Positions 9,218 through 17,124 of a DNA stretch of 63,559 nt are shown piece by piece. Origin of the DNA: Bacillota bacterium. Its GTDB lineage: Bacteria; Bacillota; Clostridia; Christensenellales; SZUA-584. The stretch's first letter is position 1. Each line of letters starts with the position of its first letter. The translations under genes were made by a program, and so were the position numbers. Below the pieces are notes generated by a model. The model did not search any database. It was given only the letters and a program-made list of their open reading frames with translations, and was not told the origin of the DNA. The stretch lies in assembly GCA_023408075.1 (NCBI GenBank), contig JAEYKW010000036.1, positions 1-63,559 on the forward strand. Reading direction: 5' to 3'.

Positions 9218-9230
9218 TTTGAACATCAAA
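9218..9230. promoter_or_regulatory. FabT-type operator, distal
   Basis: Palindrome TTTGA-ACA-TCAAA, directly upstream of the -35 element. The two sites are 56 bp apart, a little over five helical turns, so dimers would sit nearly on the same face. Confidence 0.75.
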
Positions 9231-9348
9231 GTATTTGGTTTTATATAGAACGCGTATCCGTTTCAGACGTGCTGACACCAGCGGCTTTATTGATATCAAT
9301 AGGGATGAACTTAGGTGGCTCGAAGTGCCGGAAGGAATGCCCGAATTT

Positions 9349-9408
9349 AAGCCATTTTCTCTCCTCCGGTCACCTGTCGGTGACCGCCCCCGATTCTCCT
9401 CGGATAGA
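9349..9408 (-). repeat. Dispersed repeat, copy A
   Basis: Read on the minus strand, GGGGGCGGTCACCGACAGG-TGAC-CGGAGGAGAGAAAA is nearly the same as copy B near 22.03 kb. The core GTCACC-GACA-GGTGAC (9369-9384) is a palindrome and also occurs in copy C near 39.5 kb. No gene is visible between the distal operator and 9594; the stretch holds only this repeat and a terminator. Confidence 0.7.
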
Positions 9409-9444
9409 ATAGTTGTCAGAGAGAGCCACGATAATTTGACAACC

Positions 9445-9469
9445 TAAAAAGCCCCGCCAGGGGGCTTTT
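9445..9469. terminator. Bidirectional hairpin AAAAGCCCC...GGGGGCTTTT
   Basis: Stem AAAAGCCCC/GGGGCTTTT around a short loop, with A-rich and T-rich flanks in both directions. It lies 126 bp beyond the cohesin gene stop and probably ends that transcript on the minus strand. Confidence 0.7.
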
Positions 9470-9594
9470 GATGATCATCTATTGAACTTGACAAACGCTT
9501 GCATCTTTCATCCGCCTGTTGACAGCCTTGTCAGCGGCCAGCCTCGTCAGCGACATGAGAGGCCATTAACAGGATTAAGGCAGAGAAACGCTGA

Positions 9595-10842
9595 TCAAAC
9601 GTTTTTATCCTTGTGCTCGTCGGTATCCTTTTTGGGCGCGGCGTAATTGCGCCTCTCCCACCGGGCCGCGCGGCGCTTGCCGCGCGTCTTTTTCGACGTA
9701 TACAGTATCACCAGCACAATCACCGCCGCGACGAGCAAGACGCATGCGCCGCAAAGCGCGACGAAGAGAACCATATCGACGGCGAAAGCACCGTCATCCG
9801 CCTGCGCCGAAACGGGCGCTGCCTCCGGTTCAGCGGCGGGTGCTGCGGACGGCACTGCCGCCGGTTCGGGCTCAGCGGTTATCATATACCGCTGCAGCGA
9901 TTCGTCCTCCGTGTTAAACAGGTAAAAACCCGTTTCTCCCGCCGCATTGCGCACATACACGAGATAGACGGTCCCGTCGGAGCCCGGTGCGGCCCACGCG
10001 GGCATCTCTTTTTCTTTCCAGACGAGCGTGGTTTGCTCATATCCCGCAGGCGCTGTCACGTTCTCCTCGGGCTTTATAATCGTATAGCTTGCGGATACCG
10101 ACAACAGCGTGTAGAACGGGAACAGCGTGTTCTTCTCCGCGTCGTAGATATAATAGCCCGCGTTTTCGCCGTTCTCTTCCGAGAGATAGAGCAGCGTTAA
10201 ATCCTCGCTGTCGGGAATTGCCGCGCCGCCCACAAACTCGCCGCCATACGTCACCTGCTTATCGACATACCCGGACGGCAGCGTGAGGCTGCTGAGCGAG
10301 CGCCAGATATACATCGGCGCCGCTGTGCCCTCCACGTTTTGGGCCGCGACACCCGTCTGCGCGAGATTGACCGGCGTCACGCTCGGCTCGGTGCCGGGTG
10401 CGGCCGCATCCGCCGCCGCGACGGTGATGCTGACACCCGCCTCCGCCGTCTCGAGCGCGTGCTCGTCATAATCGAGCACGCTGTCCATAGCAACGTTGAC
10501 AACCGCTTCGCCTTCAGCGATGGCCGCAAATTTGATCACCGCCGTCAGCGACGACGCGCCGCCTTCCTGCGCGGCGGCCATATTGATCAGCCCGTCCGAC
10601 GCGCCGCCGTTGCTGCTGACATATGTCAGCAGAGCAGGATCGTAGGTGAAGGAGCCGTTCGCAACGGCGATGTGCTCGGCGGATACGACGACGGTGACCG
10701 TCACCGTATCACCCGCCTTCACCGAGGTGGAATCGGCGGTCACGGAGATATCGGTCGCGAAAGCAACCGCCGGAAAAGCCAGCATCAATACCAGCGCCAG
10801 TACCGGCGCGGTAATTCTTCTCATTGTCTGTTTCGTTTTCAC
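9595..10842 (-). CDS. Membrane-anchored cohesin-domain protein
   Basis: Protein of 415 residues. A signal peptide (about 1-29, ending VAFA) leads into a cohesin-like domain (about 30-143): VKAGDTVTVTVVVS, then NGSFTYDPALLTYVS and a C-terminal VSITVAA strand, the usual course of a cohesin jelly roll. A long extracellular stretch and an Ala/Pro/Glu linker follow, then one transmembrane helix (about 354-380) and a basic cytoplasmic tail of about 33 residues. The start is GTG at 10842, directly after the TGA of the upstream gene; a G-rich site lies inside that gene. The upstream partner ends in a dockerin, so this looks like its docking site on the cell membrane. Cohesin assignment is by eye; another Ig-like fold is possible. 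Confidence 0.82.
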   Translation of the reverse strand: MKTKQTMRRITAPVLALVLMLAFPAVAFATDISVTADSTSVKAGDTVTVTVVVSAEHIAVANGSFTYDPALLTYVSSNGGASDGLINMAAAQEGGASSLTAVIKFAAIAEGEAVVNVAMDSVLDYDEHALETAEAGVSITVAAADAAAPGTEPSVTPVNLAQTGVAAQNVEGTAAPMYIWRSLSSLTLPSGYVDKQVTYGGEFVGGAAIPDSEDLTLLYLSEENGENAGYYIYDAEKNTLFPFYTLLSVSASYTIIKPEENVTAPAGYEQTTLVWKEKEMPAWAAPGSDGTVYLVYVRNAAGETGFYLFNTEDESLQRYMITAEPEPAAVPSAAPAAEPEAAPVSAQADDGAFAVDMVLFVALCGACVLLVAAVIVLVILYTSKKTRGKRRAARWERRNYAAPKKDTDEHKDKNV

Positions 10843-12600
10843 TCAGACACCCCCCGTTTGTTCGATTGTCAGCGCGCCGTGAATGTGCTTCATAAGCCGC
10901 AGCACGTCGAGGCTGTCCGCCGTGCCGTCGTGGTTCACATCCGCCGCCGCAAGGTATATGCCCGCCAGCTTGGTTGTGTTCAGCAGATGCTGCCGCAGCG
11001 CGTCAACGTCGCTCTGGCCGATGCTGCCGTCGCCGTCCGCATCGCCGTAAATCACCGCCGGAAGATCGAAATACGACGTGCCGTCGCCGTAGACCGTGCG
11101 CACGAAATCCCCCGTCGCGACAGCGCCTTCCGTTTTTGCAGCGCCGGACGATGAGATGACCGAGATGCTGCCGCCATCGGACGACAGCCTTGACAGCAGC
11201 TCGCTCGGCGACGTGCCGGGCTTGATGCCGTTGATGCCCGACTCCGCAACGGTATATTTGTCGCTCGTGAGCGCGGGCGCGGTCTCATAGCTGCCGATCG
11301 TGCAGAGCAGCGTATCCGCATAGTAGAAGCTCAGTATATCGGCATGGGTTTGTCCGTCGGTCGCGCGCTGCTGGGCACCGCGCTGACTGAGGCCAATACC
11401 GTGCCCGTACCGGCGGTTCGTGAGAAACCAGCCGTCGTAGCCCGTGCCGTCCGGCAGGGTGAGGATACCCGGCTCGGCCCCGCGCATGCGCAGCGAATAC
11501 CTTGTGGTGTTGAATATGCCGGTCGGGTGGTCGTCCGTCTTCACGAGGTCATCGAGCGACAGCGTGACCACGAGTTGGCCGGTCTTGCCGTCCGCGCGGG
11601 TCACCATCAGCGTGACGTCCGCTTTGGTATAGGTGCGGCTCGGCGGGTTGAACTTGGCGGTGTGCGCTTTCACGCGCACGGTGGCGTTGAGCGTCACCGT
11701 CTCGCCAGCGGCCTTATCCGCGCCCTGCTGCAGCTTGTTGAGCACGGATATGTCCATGAGCGGTAACGTCTGCTCAGTAAATTCGGAAGGAATGAAGCTT
11801 TTTTCCACGAGGCTGTCCGGGTTCTGCACATCGAAAATATCGTCGCGCTGCACGTAATACGGGAGATCGTTGGTCCACACGTTGCCCGTGAGCTCGGTCT
11901 GCCCGCCGTTGCTGGCGGAGTAATACGCCTGTATGATATCGCCGTTGTAGGTGAGTATCTGCCCCGCCGTATCGTTCACGGCGGCGATGGCGCGCGTGTA
12001 GACGCTCGCGTAGCCGTGGTACACCTGATCCTCCGAGGTATCGAGGATTTCATAGGCGCGTGTGCGGTATTTCGAGCAGTTGGCCACCGCGTAGCCGCGC
12101 GCGCAGACGGCCTGCGCTTTGAGTGACTCCGTCGGGAAGGTGTTGCTCATTTCGTGCGGCACCACGCCGTAGAGGTAGTGCTCGATGGGCAGCGTGTTGA
12201 TTGCGCGGATGCTGCCTTCCGATATGTCGAAGCACATGTTGCCAAGATAAGTGCAGGTGCCGTAGCTATCGTTCTTTAAGCGGATATAGGCGGAGGTGCC
12301 GCTGTAGTCTCCGCTGATCAGTGTGATGGAGGAAGCGGTGAAGGTTTTGTCGCCCGAGGTGAGGACGGGACGACTGCCCGTCATGGTGATGGTCATTTCG
12401 TCTGAGGACAGCTTGAAGGAAGGGTCTTCCTTGAGGGTGTAATCGCCTATGGCCTCGAATTCGAGAGAGGTGCCGCTCACGGAAAGCAGGACGCGGATGT
12501 CTGAGTGGAAGGCGGCGGCATAGGCGCAGGGCACGGCGCTGAACACCAGAATAAGCGCCAGCAGGAGAGTGATGAGAAATGGCTTTTTATTATGTTTCAT
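10843..12600 (-). CDS. Secreted SpoIID/LytB-domain protein with C-terminal dockerin
   Basis: Protein of 585 residues. A signal peptide (about 1-29) and a beta-rich N-terminal domain precede a SpoIID/LytB domain (about 125-420). This contains LPIEHYLYGVVPHEMS, with the Glu used for catalysis in SpoIID lytic transglycosylases, and GHGIGLSQRGAQQ near residue 397. SpoIID cleaves denuded peptidoglycan during engulfment. The C-terminus (about 520-580) carries two dockerin calcium loops, DADGDGSIGQSD and DVNHDGTADSLD, each followed by a helix. Classical SpoIID is about 340 residues, membrane-anchored and has no dockerin. The next gene, with no gap, encodes a membrane cohesin protein. A consensus promoter lies upstream. 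Confidence 0.9.
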   Translation of the reverse strand: MKHNKKPFLITLLLALILVFSAVPCAYAAAFHSDIRVLLSVSGTSLEFEAIGDYTLKEDPSFKLSSDEMTITMTGSRPVLTSGDKTFTASSITLISGDYSGTSAYIRLKNDSYGTCTYLGNMCFDISEGSIRAINTLPIEHYLYGVVPHEMSNTFPTESLKAQAVCARGYAVANCSKYRTRAYEILDTSEDQVYHGYASVYTRAIAAVNDTAGQILTYNGDIIQAYYSASNGGQTELTGNVWTNDLPYYVQRDDIFDVQNPDSLVEKSFIPSEFTEQTLPLMDISVLNKLQQGADKAAGETVTLNATVRVKAHTAKFNPPSRTYTKADVTLMVTRADGKTGQLVVTLSLDDLVKTDDHPTGIFNTTRYSLRMRGAEPGILTLPDGTGYDGWFLTNRRYGHGIGLSQRGAQQRATDGQTHADILSFYYADTLLCTIGSYETAPALTSDKYTVAESGINGIKPGTSPSELLSRLSSDGGSISVISSSGAAKTEGAVATGDFVRTVYGDGTSYFDLPAVIYGDADGDGSIGQSDVDALRQHLLNTTKLAGIYLAAADVNHDGTADSLDVLRLMKHIHGALTIEQTGGV

Positions 12601-12649
12601 AGTGTTTCACCATAAACCGACATTTAAGTCCATGATTCGTCATAACATA

Positions 12650-12678
12650 ATCATACAGTTTGTCCATGGGTTAGTCAA
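12650..12678 (-). promoter_or_regulatory. Sigma-A type promoter of the SpoIID-dockerin/cohesin operon
   Basis: Minus strand: TTGACT (12673-12678), 17-bp spacer, TATGAT (12650-12655). The predicted leader is about 43 nt. This form suggests vegetative rather than mother-cell-only expression. Confidence 0.75.
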
Positions 12679-12783
12679 GGCAACGGGGGGGCGTGCGTGC
12701 AACTTTTACAATTGGGCGGATGGAGGATTTATCGTTTTTTAAAGGCATTTGTTTACACCCATCACAGCTCAATGAGAGCTGTA

Positions 12784-12832
12784 CCTATTTATGCTAAATA
12801 TGAAGGAATTTGCGGAAAAAGAGCGAATAATG
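12784..12832 (+). repeat. 49-bp duplicated leader element, copy 1
   Basis: This 49-bp stretch matches 13432-13480 at 46 of 49 positions. It ends 75 bp before the start of the small membrane protein gene, while the second copy ends 66 bp before gajA. The core reads GCTAAATATGAAGGAATTTG. Each copy holds a tiny frame beginning MKEFAEK (14 and 12 codons) without a Shine-Dalgarno site. A small hairpin ACAGCTC-AATGA-GAGCTGT (12769-12787) lies just upstream of this copy only. Confidence 0.85.
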
Positions 12833-12907
12833 AAAATACCCTAATAACCATCAATTTGCTGTCCTTCTTATTTACGTTTTAGCAAATAAAACGCAGGAGA
12901 ATCTGAA

Positions 12908-13381
12908 ATGAAAAAACAACTGAAGAGAATTGCGAAAAGACTAAAAAGAGAATTTAACTTATCAAAGCCAGAGGTCACGTTAACTGGCGATCTTGAATCT
13001 GATATATTTAATAAATTAAAAAACAAATACTTATTACAACTTAACAAAAATAATAACGCAAGAGAATATAAGAACGAATTAGAGTTTAATAAATATATAA
13101 TTGAGAATGAGCTTGAAATAGTGAAACATGATTCTTTGGTCGGTCGAGATATCGCATTATTAAGTGTTCTTATTCTCCTTATTGCAACAATGTTTCAAAT
13201 TCTCGATCAGATCGGCATGCAAGTGTTTTTACAAACTTTTTATTTTCTATTTGTTTCATTACTTCTTGTCTTTGTTTTATTCATGTTTTTAAAACAATTT
13301 CATCAAAAAAGAATTGATATGTTATATTTGGGGTTCAAATTAAAATGTATAAATGAAGCTTTAACAATAGTCAAGAAATGA
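12908..13381 (+). CDS. Small membrane protein next to the Gabija genes
   Basis: Protein of 157 residues, not recognised. The N-terminal 75 residues are charged and helical (very rich in Lys, Glu and Asn) and would be cytoplasmic. Two transmembrane helices follow (about 83-101 and 110-133), then a short tail. AGGAG lies 8 nt before the ATG. The composition is AT-rich like gajA and gajB and unlike the genes on either side. It shares a duplicated 49-bp upstream element with gajA, which suggests common control and a role with the defence system, perhaps as a membrane accessory or effector. That role is inference. Confidence 0.75.
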   Translation: MKKQLKRIAKRLKREFNLSKPEVTLTGDLESDIFNKLKNKYLLQLNKNNNAREYKNELEFNKYIIENELEIVKHDSLVGRDIALLSVLILLIATMFQILDQIGMQVFLQTFYFLFVSLLLVFVLFMFLKQFHQKRIDMLYLGFKLKCINEALTIVKK

Positions 13382-13431
13382 TAAGATTAAGTAATTTTTT
13401 TAGACCCTTTTGACGCAATTTCTTTTACTTT

Positions 13432-13480
13432 CCTATTCGTGCTAAATATGAAGGAATTTGCGGAAAAAGGGCGAATAATG
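13432..13480 (+). repeat. 49-bp duplicated leader element, copy 2
   Basis: Second copy of the element at 12784-12832, with three substitutions. It sits between the membrane protein gene and gajA. The 599 bp between the copies hold only that gene, so the arrangement could have come from tandem duplication or homologous insertion as well as from shared regulation. Confidence 0.85.
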
Positions 13481-13546
13481 GCATAGGTGAGGTGTCGGGA
13501 TTGCCTTTAAACACAAATTACTGCTAACAGGAAAGAAGATGTAAAT

Positions 13547-15313
13547 GTGAAAATCTCAAGACTTCGCATTAAGAATTACAGAAATATCAGAGATGTAGAT
13601 GTACCGTTGAGCGATATTGTCGCAATCATTGGAGAGAATAATAGTGGAAAAAGCAATTTGCTACGTGCGCTAATATTGCCTTTTTTGGCTGACGATGTTG
13701 GTTATATGGGTAAATCACTGTCATGGGCAGATATTAATAATGAAGCCAAAAAAACTTATTATGAATATCTATTGAGCAAAAAAGAAGCTATTATAAGCGA
13801 CACCCTCCCTTTAGAAGACTTTGCTAAAATTTTACCAACGGTTTATGTCGAGGCAACATTAAACCCAGATGACACTGAACTATATTTTGTTAGAGACTTA
13901 AGTTACGCTACCAATGACACTGGTAATATTCTTTATGGCATTTGTTACGAATATAAGCCAAATCAAATAAAGCAAATATTTGATATTGTAAAAAACATAT
14001 TAGTTTCAGAGGAAATTTCTGAAGATACGATAGATAGTATGAAGATGAATCTTCTTCCCACCGATTTATATTCATATACAATTACTGTTCCACGTAAAAG
14101 TAACATTCCGTATGATGTGCTAAAACAATTCCGGTATACTTCCCTAGCAGCTGAAAGAGATGATTTTTCTAATACGAACGAAAAACTGGGCTCTAAATCA
14201 TTAGTTAAGCTTCTACAAATGAAGCTGAATGAAAAGGATAAGATAAAAGTAGAAAAAGAGTATTCTCATTTTTTCGATACATTAAAGAATCTTAGTGGTA
14301 TGGATAGTATTATTAATTGGCAGGATAGTACAGAACTTGAAAACGCCAGTGATTTTTTTGAAAAAGTAAGCATCTTGCCAAATATGCCAACAATGAATTC
14401 AATATTAAGCAGTGTAAAGTTGGGATACTCTGGCGACAATTTGTCAACTCAGGGGTTGGGTCAAAGGAACCTGATATTACTTTTAGTTTTAATGAACTCA
14501 CTATTGGATAAAAAAGATGATCAAGCATTAAATGTGCTAACAATGGAAGAACCAGAAGCGCATTTGTGCATAAATAATATAAGACTAATGATTAGTTTTA
14601 TAAAGGCTTTTACTAGTCAAAATAAATTTATTCAGCTGTTTTATTCTACGCACAATACAGAGTTTATTAATAAATTGGATTTAAAAAATGTTATTATTGT
14701 TAATGATGGTAATGCATACGCACTTGATACAGAACTTAATGATGAAGGCCGAGCTTATTTATCGAAGAATCCAAACTTAGATTTATTTAAATTGTTTTTT
14801 TCAAAACGATGTATATTAGTTGAAGGCTTCACAGAAGAATTATTGATAAGGGCTTATCTTGACTCAAAACATGAGCTAAACGACATTGAAGTTATTTCAT
14901 TCCACAAAGGCTTTTCTAACATCATTGAAATATGGCTAAAAGTAAACTATGGAACAAATAACAGGTTAGGAATAGTCAGGGACTTTGACAATCAAATAAA
15001 AGCGCAAGCCGAGCATGAAAAATATAATAAATATTGCAATATCATCGTAAAGACAACTGTTGAATATACACTTGAACCTGAAATAGTGAAGACTGGTGAA
15101 AACTATACTGTCCTGAAAGATAAATACGGGGTCTTATTTAATTGGAACACATTTAATCAAAATCAACTTGCAGATGACTGGCGAAATTCAAAATCGTCAG
15201 TCATGCTACAAATTTGCAAAGATTTAGCGTGCGGAGAACTTGAGAATTTCATAATGCCGAGCCATATTCAAGCGATTATTGATTTCTTAAACGGTAAGGT
15301 GCCTAAAAAATGA
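13547..15313 (+). CDS. gajA: Gabija anti-phage protein GajA (OLD-family ATPase-TOPRIM nuclease)
   Basis: Protein of 588 residues, close to the 578 or so of known GajA. It is an ABC-type ATPase with Walker A GENNSGKSN (29-37), a signature segment LSTQGLGQRN, Walker B VLTMEEPEAH and a switch His in YSTHNTEF. A C-terminal TOPRIM nuclease has the acidic motifs VEGFTEELL and VRDFDN (DxD), so the metal-binding residues are present. GajA nicks DNA and is held off by nucleotides until phage replication depletes them. The start is GTG at 13547 behind AGGAAAG. It overlaps gajB by 4 bp (ATGA). Class 2 OLD proteins are defined by such a helicase partner. Confidence 0.93.
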   Translation: MKISRLRIKNYRNIRDVDVPLSDIVAIIGENNSGKSNLLRALILPFLADDVGYMGKSLSWADINNEAKKTYYEYLLSKKEAIISDTLPLEDFAKILPTVYVEATLNPDDTELYFVRDLSYATNDTGNILYGICYEYKPNQIKQIFDIVKNILVSEEISEDTIDSMKMNLLPTDLYSYTITVPRKSNIPYDVLKQFRYTSLAAERDDFSNTNEKLGSKSLVKLLQMKLNEKDKIKVEKEYSHFFDTLKNLSGMDSIINWQDSTELENASDFFEKVSILPNMPTMNSILSSVKLGYSGDNLSTQGLGQRNLILLLVLMNSLLDKKDDQALNVLTMEEPEAHLCINNIRLMISFIKAFTSQNKFIQLFYSTHNTEFINKLDLKNVIIVNDGNAYALDTELNDEGRAYLSKNPNLDLFKLFFSKRCILVEGFTEELLIRAYLDSKHELNDIEVISFHKGFSNIIEIWLKVNYGTNNRLGIVRDFDNQIKAQAEHEKYNKYCNIIVKTTVEYTLEPEIVKTGENYTVLKDKYGVLFNWNTFNQNQLADDWRNSKSSVMLQICKDLACGELENFIMPSHIQAIIDFLNGKVPKK

Positions 15314-16647
15314 GAATTAGTATTGCTGGAGCTGGTGCTGGAAAAACCACAAAAATCGCTGATTCGATTATTAGTTGTTATGAAAAAACTGCAACCCCTC
15401 TGAATATTTATTGCATTGCTTTTACAAATAATGCCGCTGATTGTATTGGAAGTAAGCTGACTAAACACTTTGGCTCGATACCAACAAGAATAAAAGTCAG
15501 TACCATACATTCGTTTCTTTATCAAGAGATTATTAGACCATATTATTATTTACTTTACGGACGACATTATGACAGAATTTTGAATATTAAATTGCCAACA
15601 GTAATAAAGTTTAAAAACAGAAAAATCAGCGATTTAGACGATTTGGGTATTTTGCATGTGACTGTGATTCCAGAAAGAGCAAAATGGGTATTAGTGAAAA
15701 AAACAGGAGATAGCAAACGTGAAAAGTATATTCGCAATGTTATTCTATCGACCTTAACAAAATATTGGGGGTCGATTTACATTGATGAGGCTCAAGATAT
15801 TGATGGAGATTTTCTTGAAATATTAAAAACGCTTAAATCAAATGGCTTTCATATTGAATTGATGGGTGATCCTAAACAGGATTTAAAAGGTTTTGGTAAT
15901 CTAAGAAAACTCGTTGAATTATATCCTGAAAACGTGCATTATATAACCGAATGTCACCGATGCCCCCAAATGCATTTAAAGCTTTCAAATACACTTGTTT
16001 GTGATGCCGAAAATCAAAACTCCCAAAAGACGCAGGGAGCGCTTAAAGTTATATTTGAAAGTGATATTTCTACTCGGAATTTTATTAATGAATCTAGTTT
16101 CGATTTAATATATATATCAGCAAAAAATACACGGTTTGAAACGCACGATCAAGAAAATACTTCTACCAGATTTGAGACTCTAAATCATGAGCTTAGGATT
16201 GTACTTGCAAAAATATATAGTGGTCGCAGTAATACTGTAATTGCCCGAGCCGCTTATTATTATGCCATAATATTAATAAGAAGTTACCAAATAACCCATG
16301 ATGCCCAAAAGACAATGAAAGCAATATTTACTTCGATACGATTGAGCACATCTGATTACGCAAGAATTATTCAAGCTTTACAGATTAACGATGATAATAA
16401 TAATGAAAAAATTAGCGTTCATTCCATAGATAGCATTAAAGGACAAGAAGGATATAACTGCTTATTTATTTTAACCACGGACTTAGCAGCCTATCTTTTT
16501 GCAAAAAAAACTAGTGATAATAAAACAAAAAACAAGTTATATGTTGCTTTGACACGTTCCCTAAACAATCTAACAATATTGATTACTAAGGAAGTCGAGG
16601 ACGAGTATGGACATGATTTTATACTAACGTATACCAATTGTTGTTAA
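15310..16647 (+). CDS. gajB: Gabija anti-phage protein GajB (UvrD-like helicase)
   Basis: SF1 helicase-type ATPase of 445 residues, slightly shorter than the 494 of Bacillus cereus GajB. Walker A GAGAGKTT lies at residues 7-14. Further motifs are TIHSFLY (Ia), YIDEAQD (Walker B, motif II), LMGDPKQDLKGFG (III), ECHRCP (IV), SVHSIDSIKGQEGYN (V) and LYVALTRS (VI). In Gabija, GajB joins the GajA tetramer, senses DNA ends and hydrolyses nucleotides. The start ATG overlaps the gajA stop, so the two are translationally coupled. It is AT-rich like gajA. Confidence 0.92.
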   Translation: MRISIAGAGAGKTTKIADSIISCYEKTATPLNIYCIAFTNNAADCIGSKLTKHFGSIPTRIKVSTIHSFLYQEIIRPYYYLLYGRHYDRILNIKLPTVIKFKNRKISDLDDLGILHVTVIPERAKWVLVKKTGDSKREKYIRNVILSTLTKYWGSIYIDEAQDIDGDFLEILKTLKSNGFHIELMGDPKQDLKGFGNLRKLVELYPENVHYITECHRCPQMHLKLSNTLVCDAENQNSQKTQGALKVIFESDISTRNFINESSFDLIYISAKNTRFETHDQENTSTRFETLNHELRIVLAKIYSGRSNTVIARAAYYYAIILIRSYQITHDAQKTMKAIFTSIRLSTSDYARIIQALQINDDNNNEKISVHSIDSIKGQEGYNCLFILTTDLAAYLFAKKTSDNKTKNKLYVALTRSLNNLTILITKEVEDEYGHDFILTYTNCC

Positions 16648-16664
16648 TCATTATTTCCACATAC

Positions 16665-16691
16665 AAAAACAGCGCCTCGGCGCTGCTTCTT
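16665..16691 (-). terminator. Terminator between gajB and the ridA operon
   Basis: Stem CAGCGC-CTCG-GCGCTG (16670-16685). On the minus strand it is followed by TTTTTG, so it mainly ends the long amine operon; the plus side is only moderately T-rich. Confidence 0.8.
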
Positions 16692-16714
16692 TTCCAATAT
16701 ATTCTTCTTCTCTC

Positions 16715-17110
16715 CTACCCCTGTATTATGGCCTCCATCTCTATCTCTATCACCTGCGTCGGCCTGTTCAGCGCACTCGTCCCCACCATCGTAAACAGCG
16801 GCTTTATCTCCTTAAAAATCTCGCTGTAAGCCCTGCACGCCTCGGCCCCCTTGGATATGTCCGTAATATACGCCTTGATCTTAAACACATCCTCCTTCTT
16901 CGCGCCCGCCTGCTCCAGCAGCTTCACCTGCTTTTCCAGCACGTACTTGGTCTGCAAATACGCGTCGTACTCACCATACACGCTGCCATCCGGCTGCACG
17001 GAGGTGGTTCCCCCCACAAACACGAACGGCCCCAGCTTCACCATGCGGCTGTACCCCACCTTCTCCTCAAGCGGCGCGCCGCTCGAATAATTCGTCCTCG
17101 ATAAATCCAT
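16715..17110 (-). CDS. ridA: RidA family imine/enamine deaminase
   Basis: Protein of 131 residues, the usual RidA size. Seen: GPFVFVGGTTS, the D-x-x-KIKAYITD segment and NRPTQVIEIEMEAII at the C-terminus. RidA proteins hydrolyse reactive imines and enamines left by flavin- or PLP-enzymes. The canonical catalytic Arg region (R-x-x-V/x) appears here as ALNRPTQVIEIEM. I place the start at ATG 17110, preceded by AAAGGAG; a GTG six codons upstream overlaps the preceding stop. It is the last gene of an operon whose dehydrogenase would make such imines, so it probably clears that product. Confidence 0.92.
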   Translation of the reverse strand: MDLSRTNYSSGAPLEEKVGYSRMVKLGPFVFVGGTTSVQPDGSVYGEYDAYLQTKYVLEKQVKLLEQAGAKKEDVFKIKAYITDISKGAEACRAYSEIFKEIKPLFTMVGTSALNRPTQVIEIEMEAIIQG

Positions 17111-17124
17111 AGTAAAAGCTCCTT

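Noticed and set aside
9235..9447. 70-codon frame downstream of the FabT operators
   Set aside because: It runs through the dispersed repeat and has no ribosome site or family resemblance.
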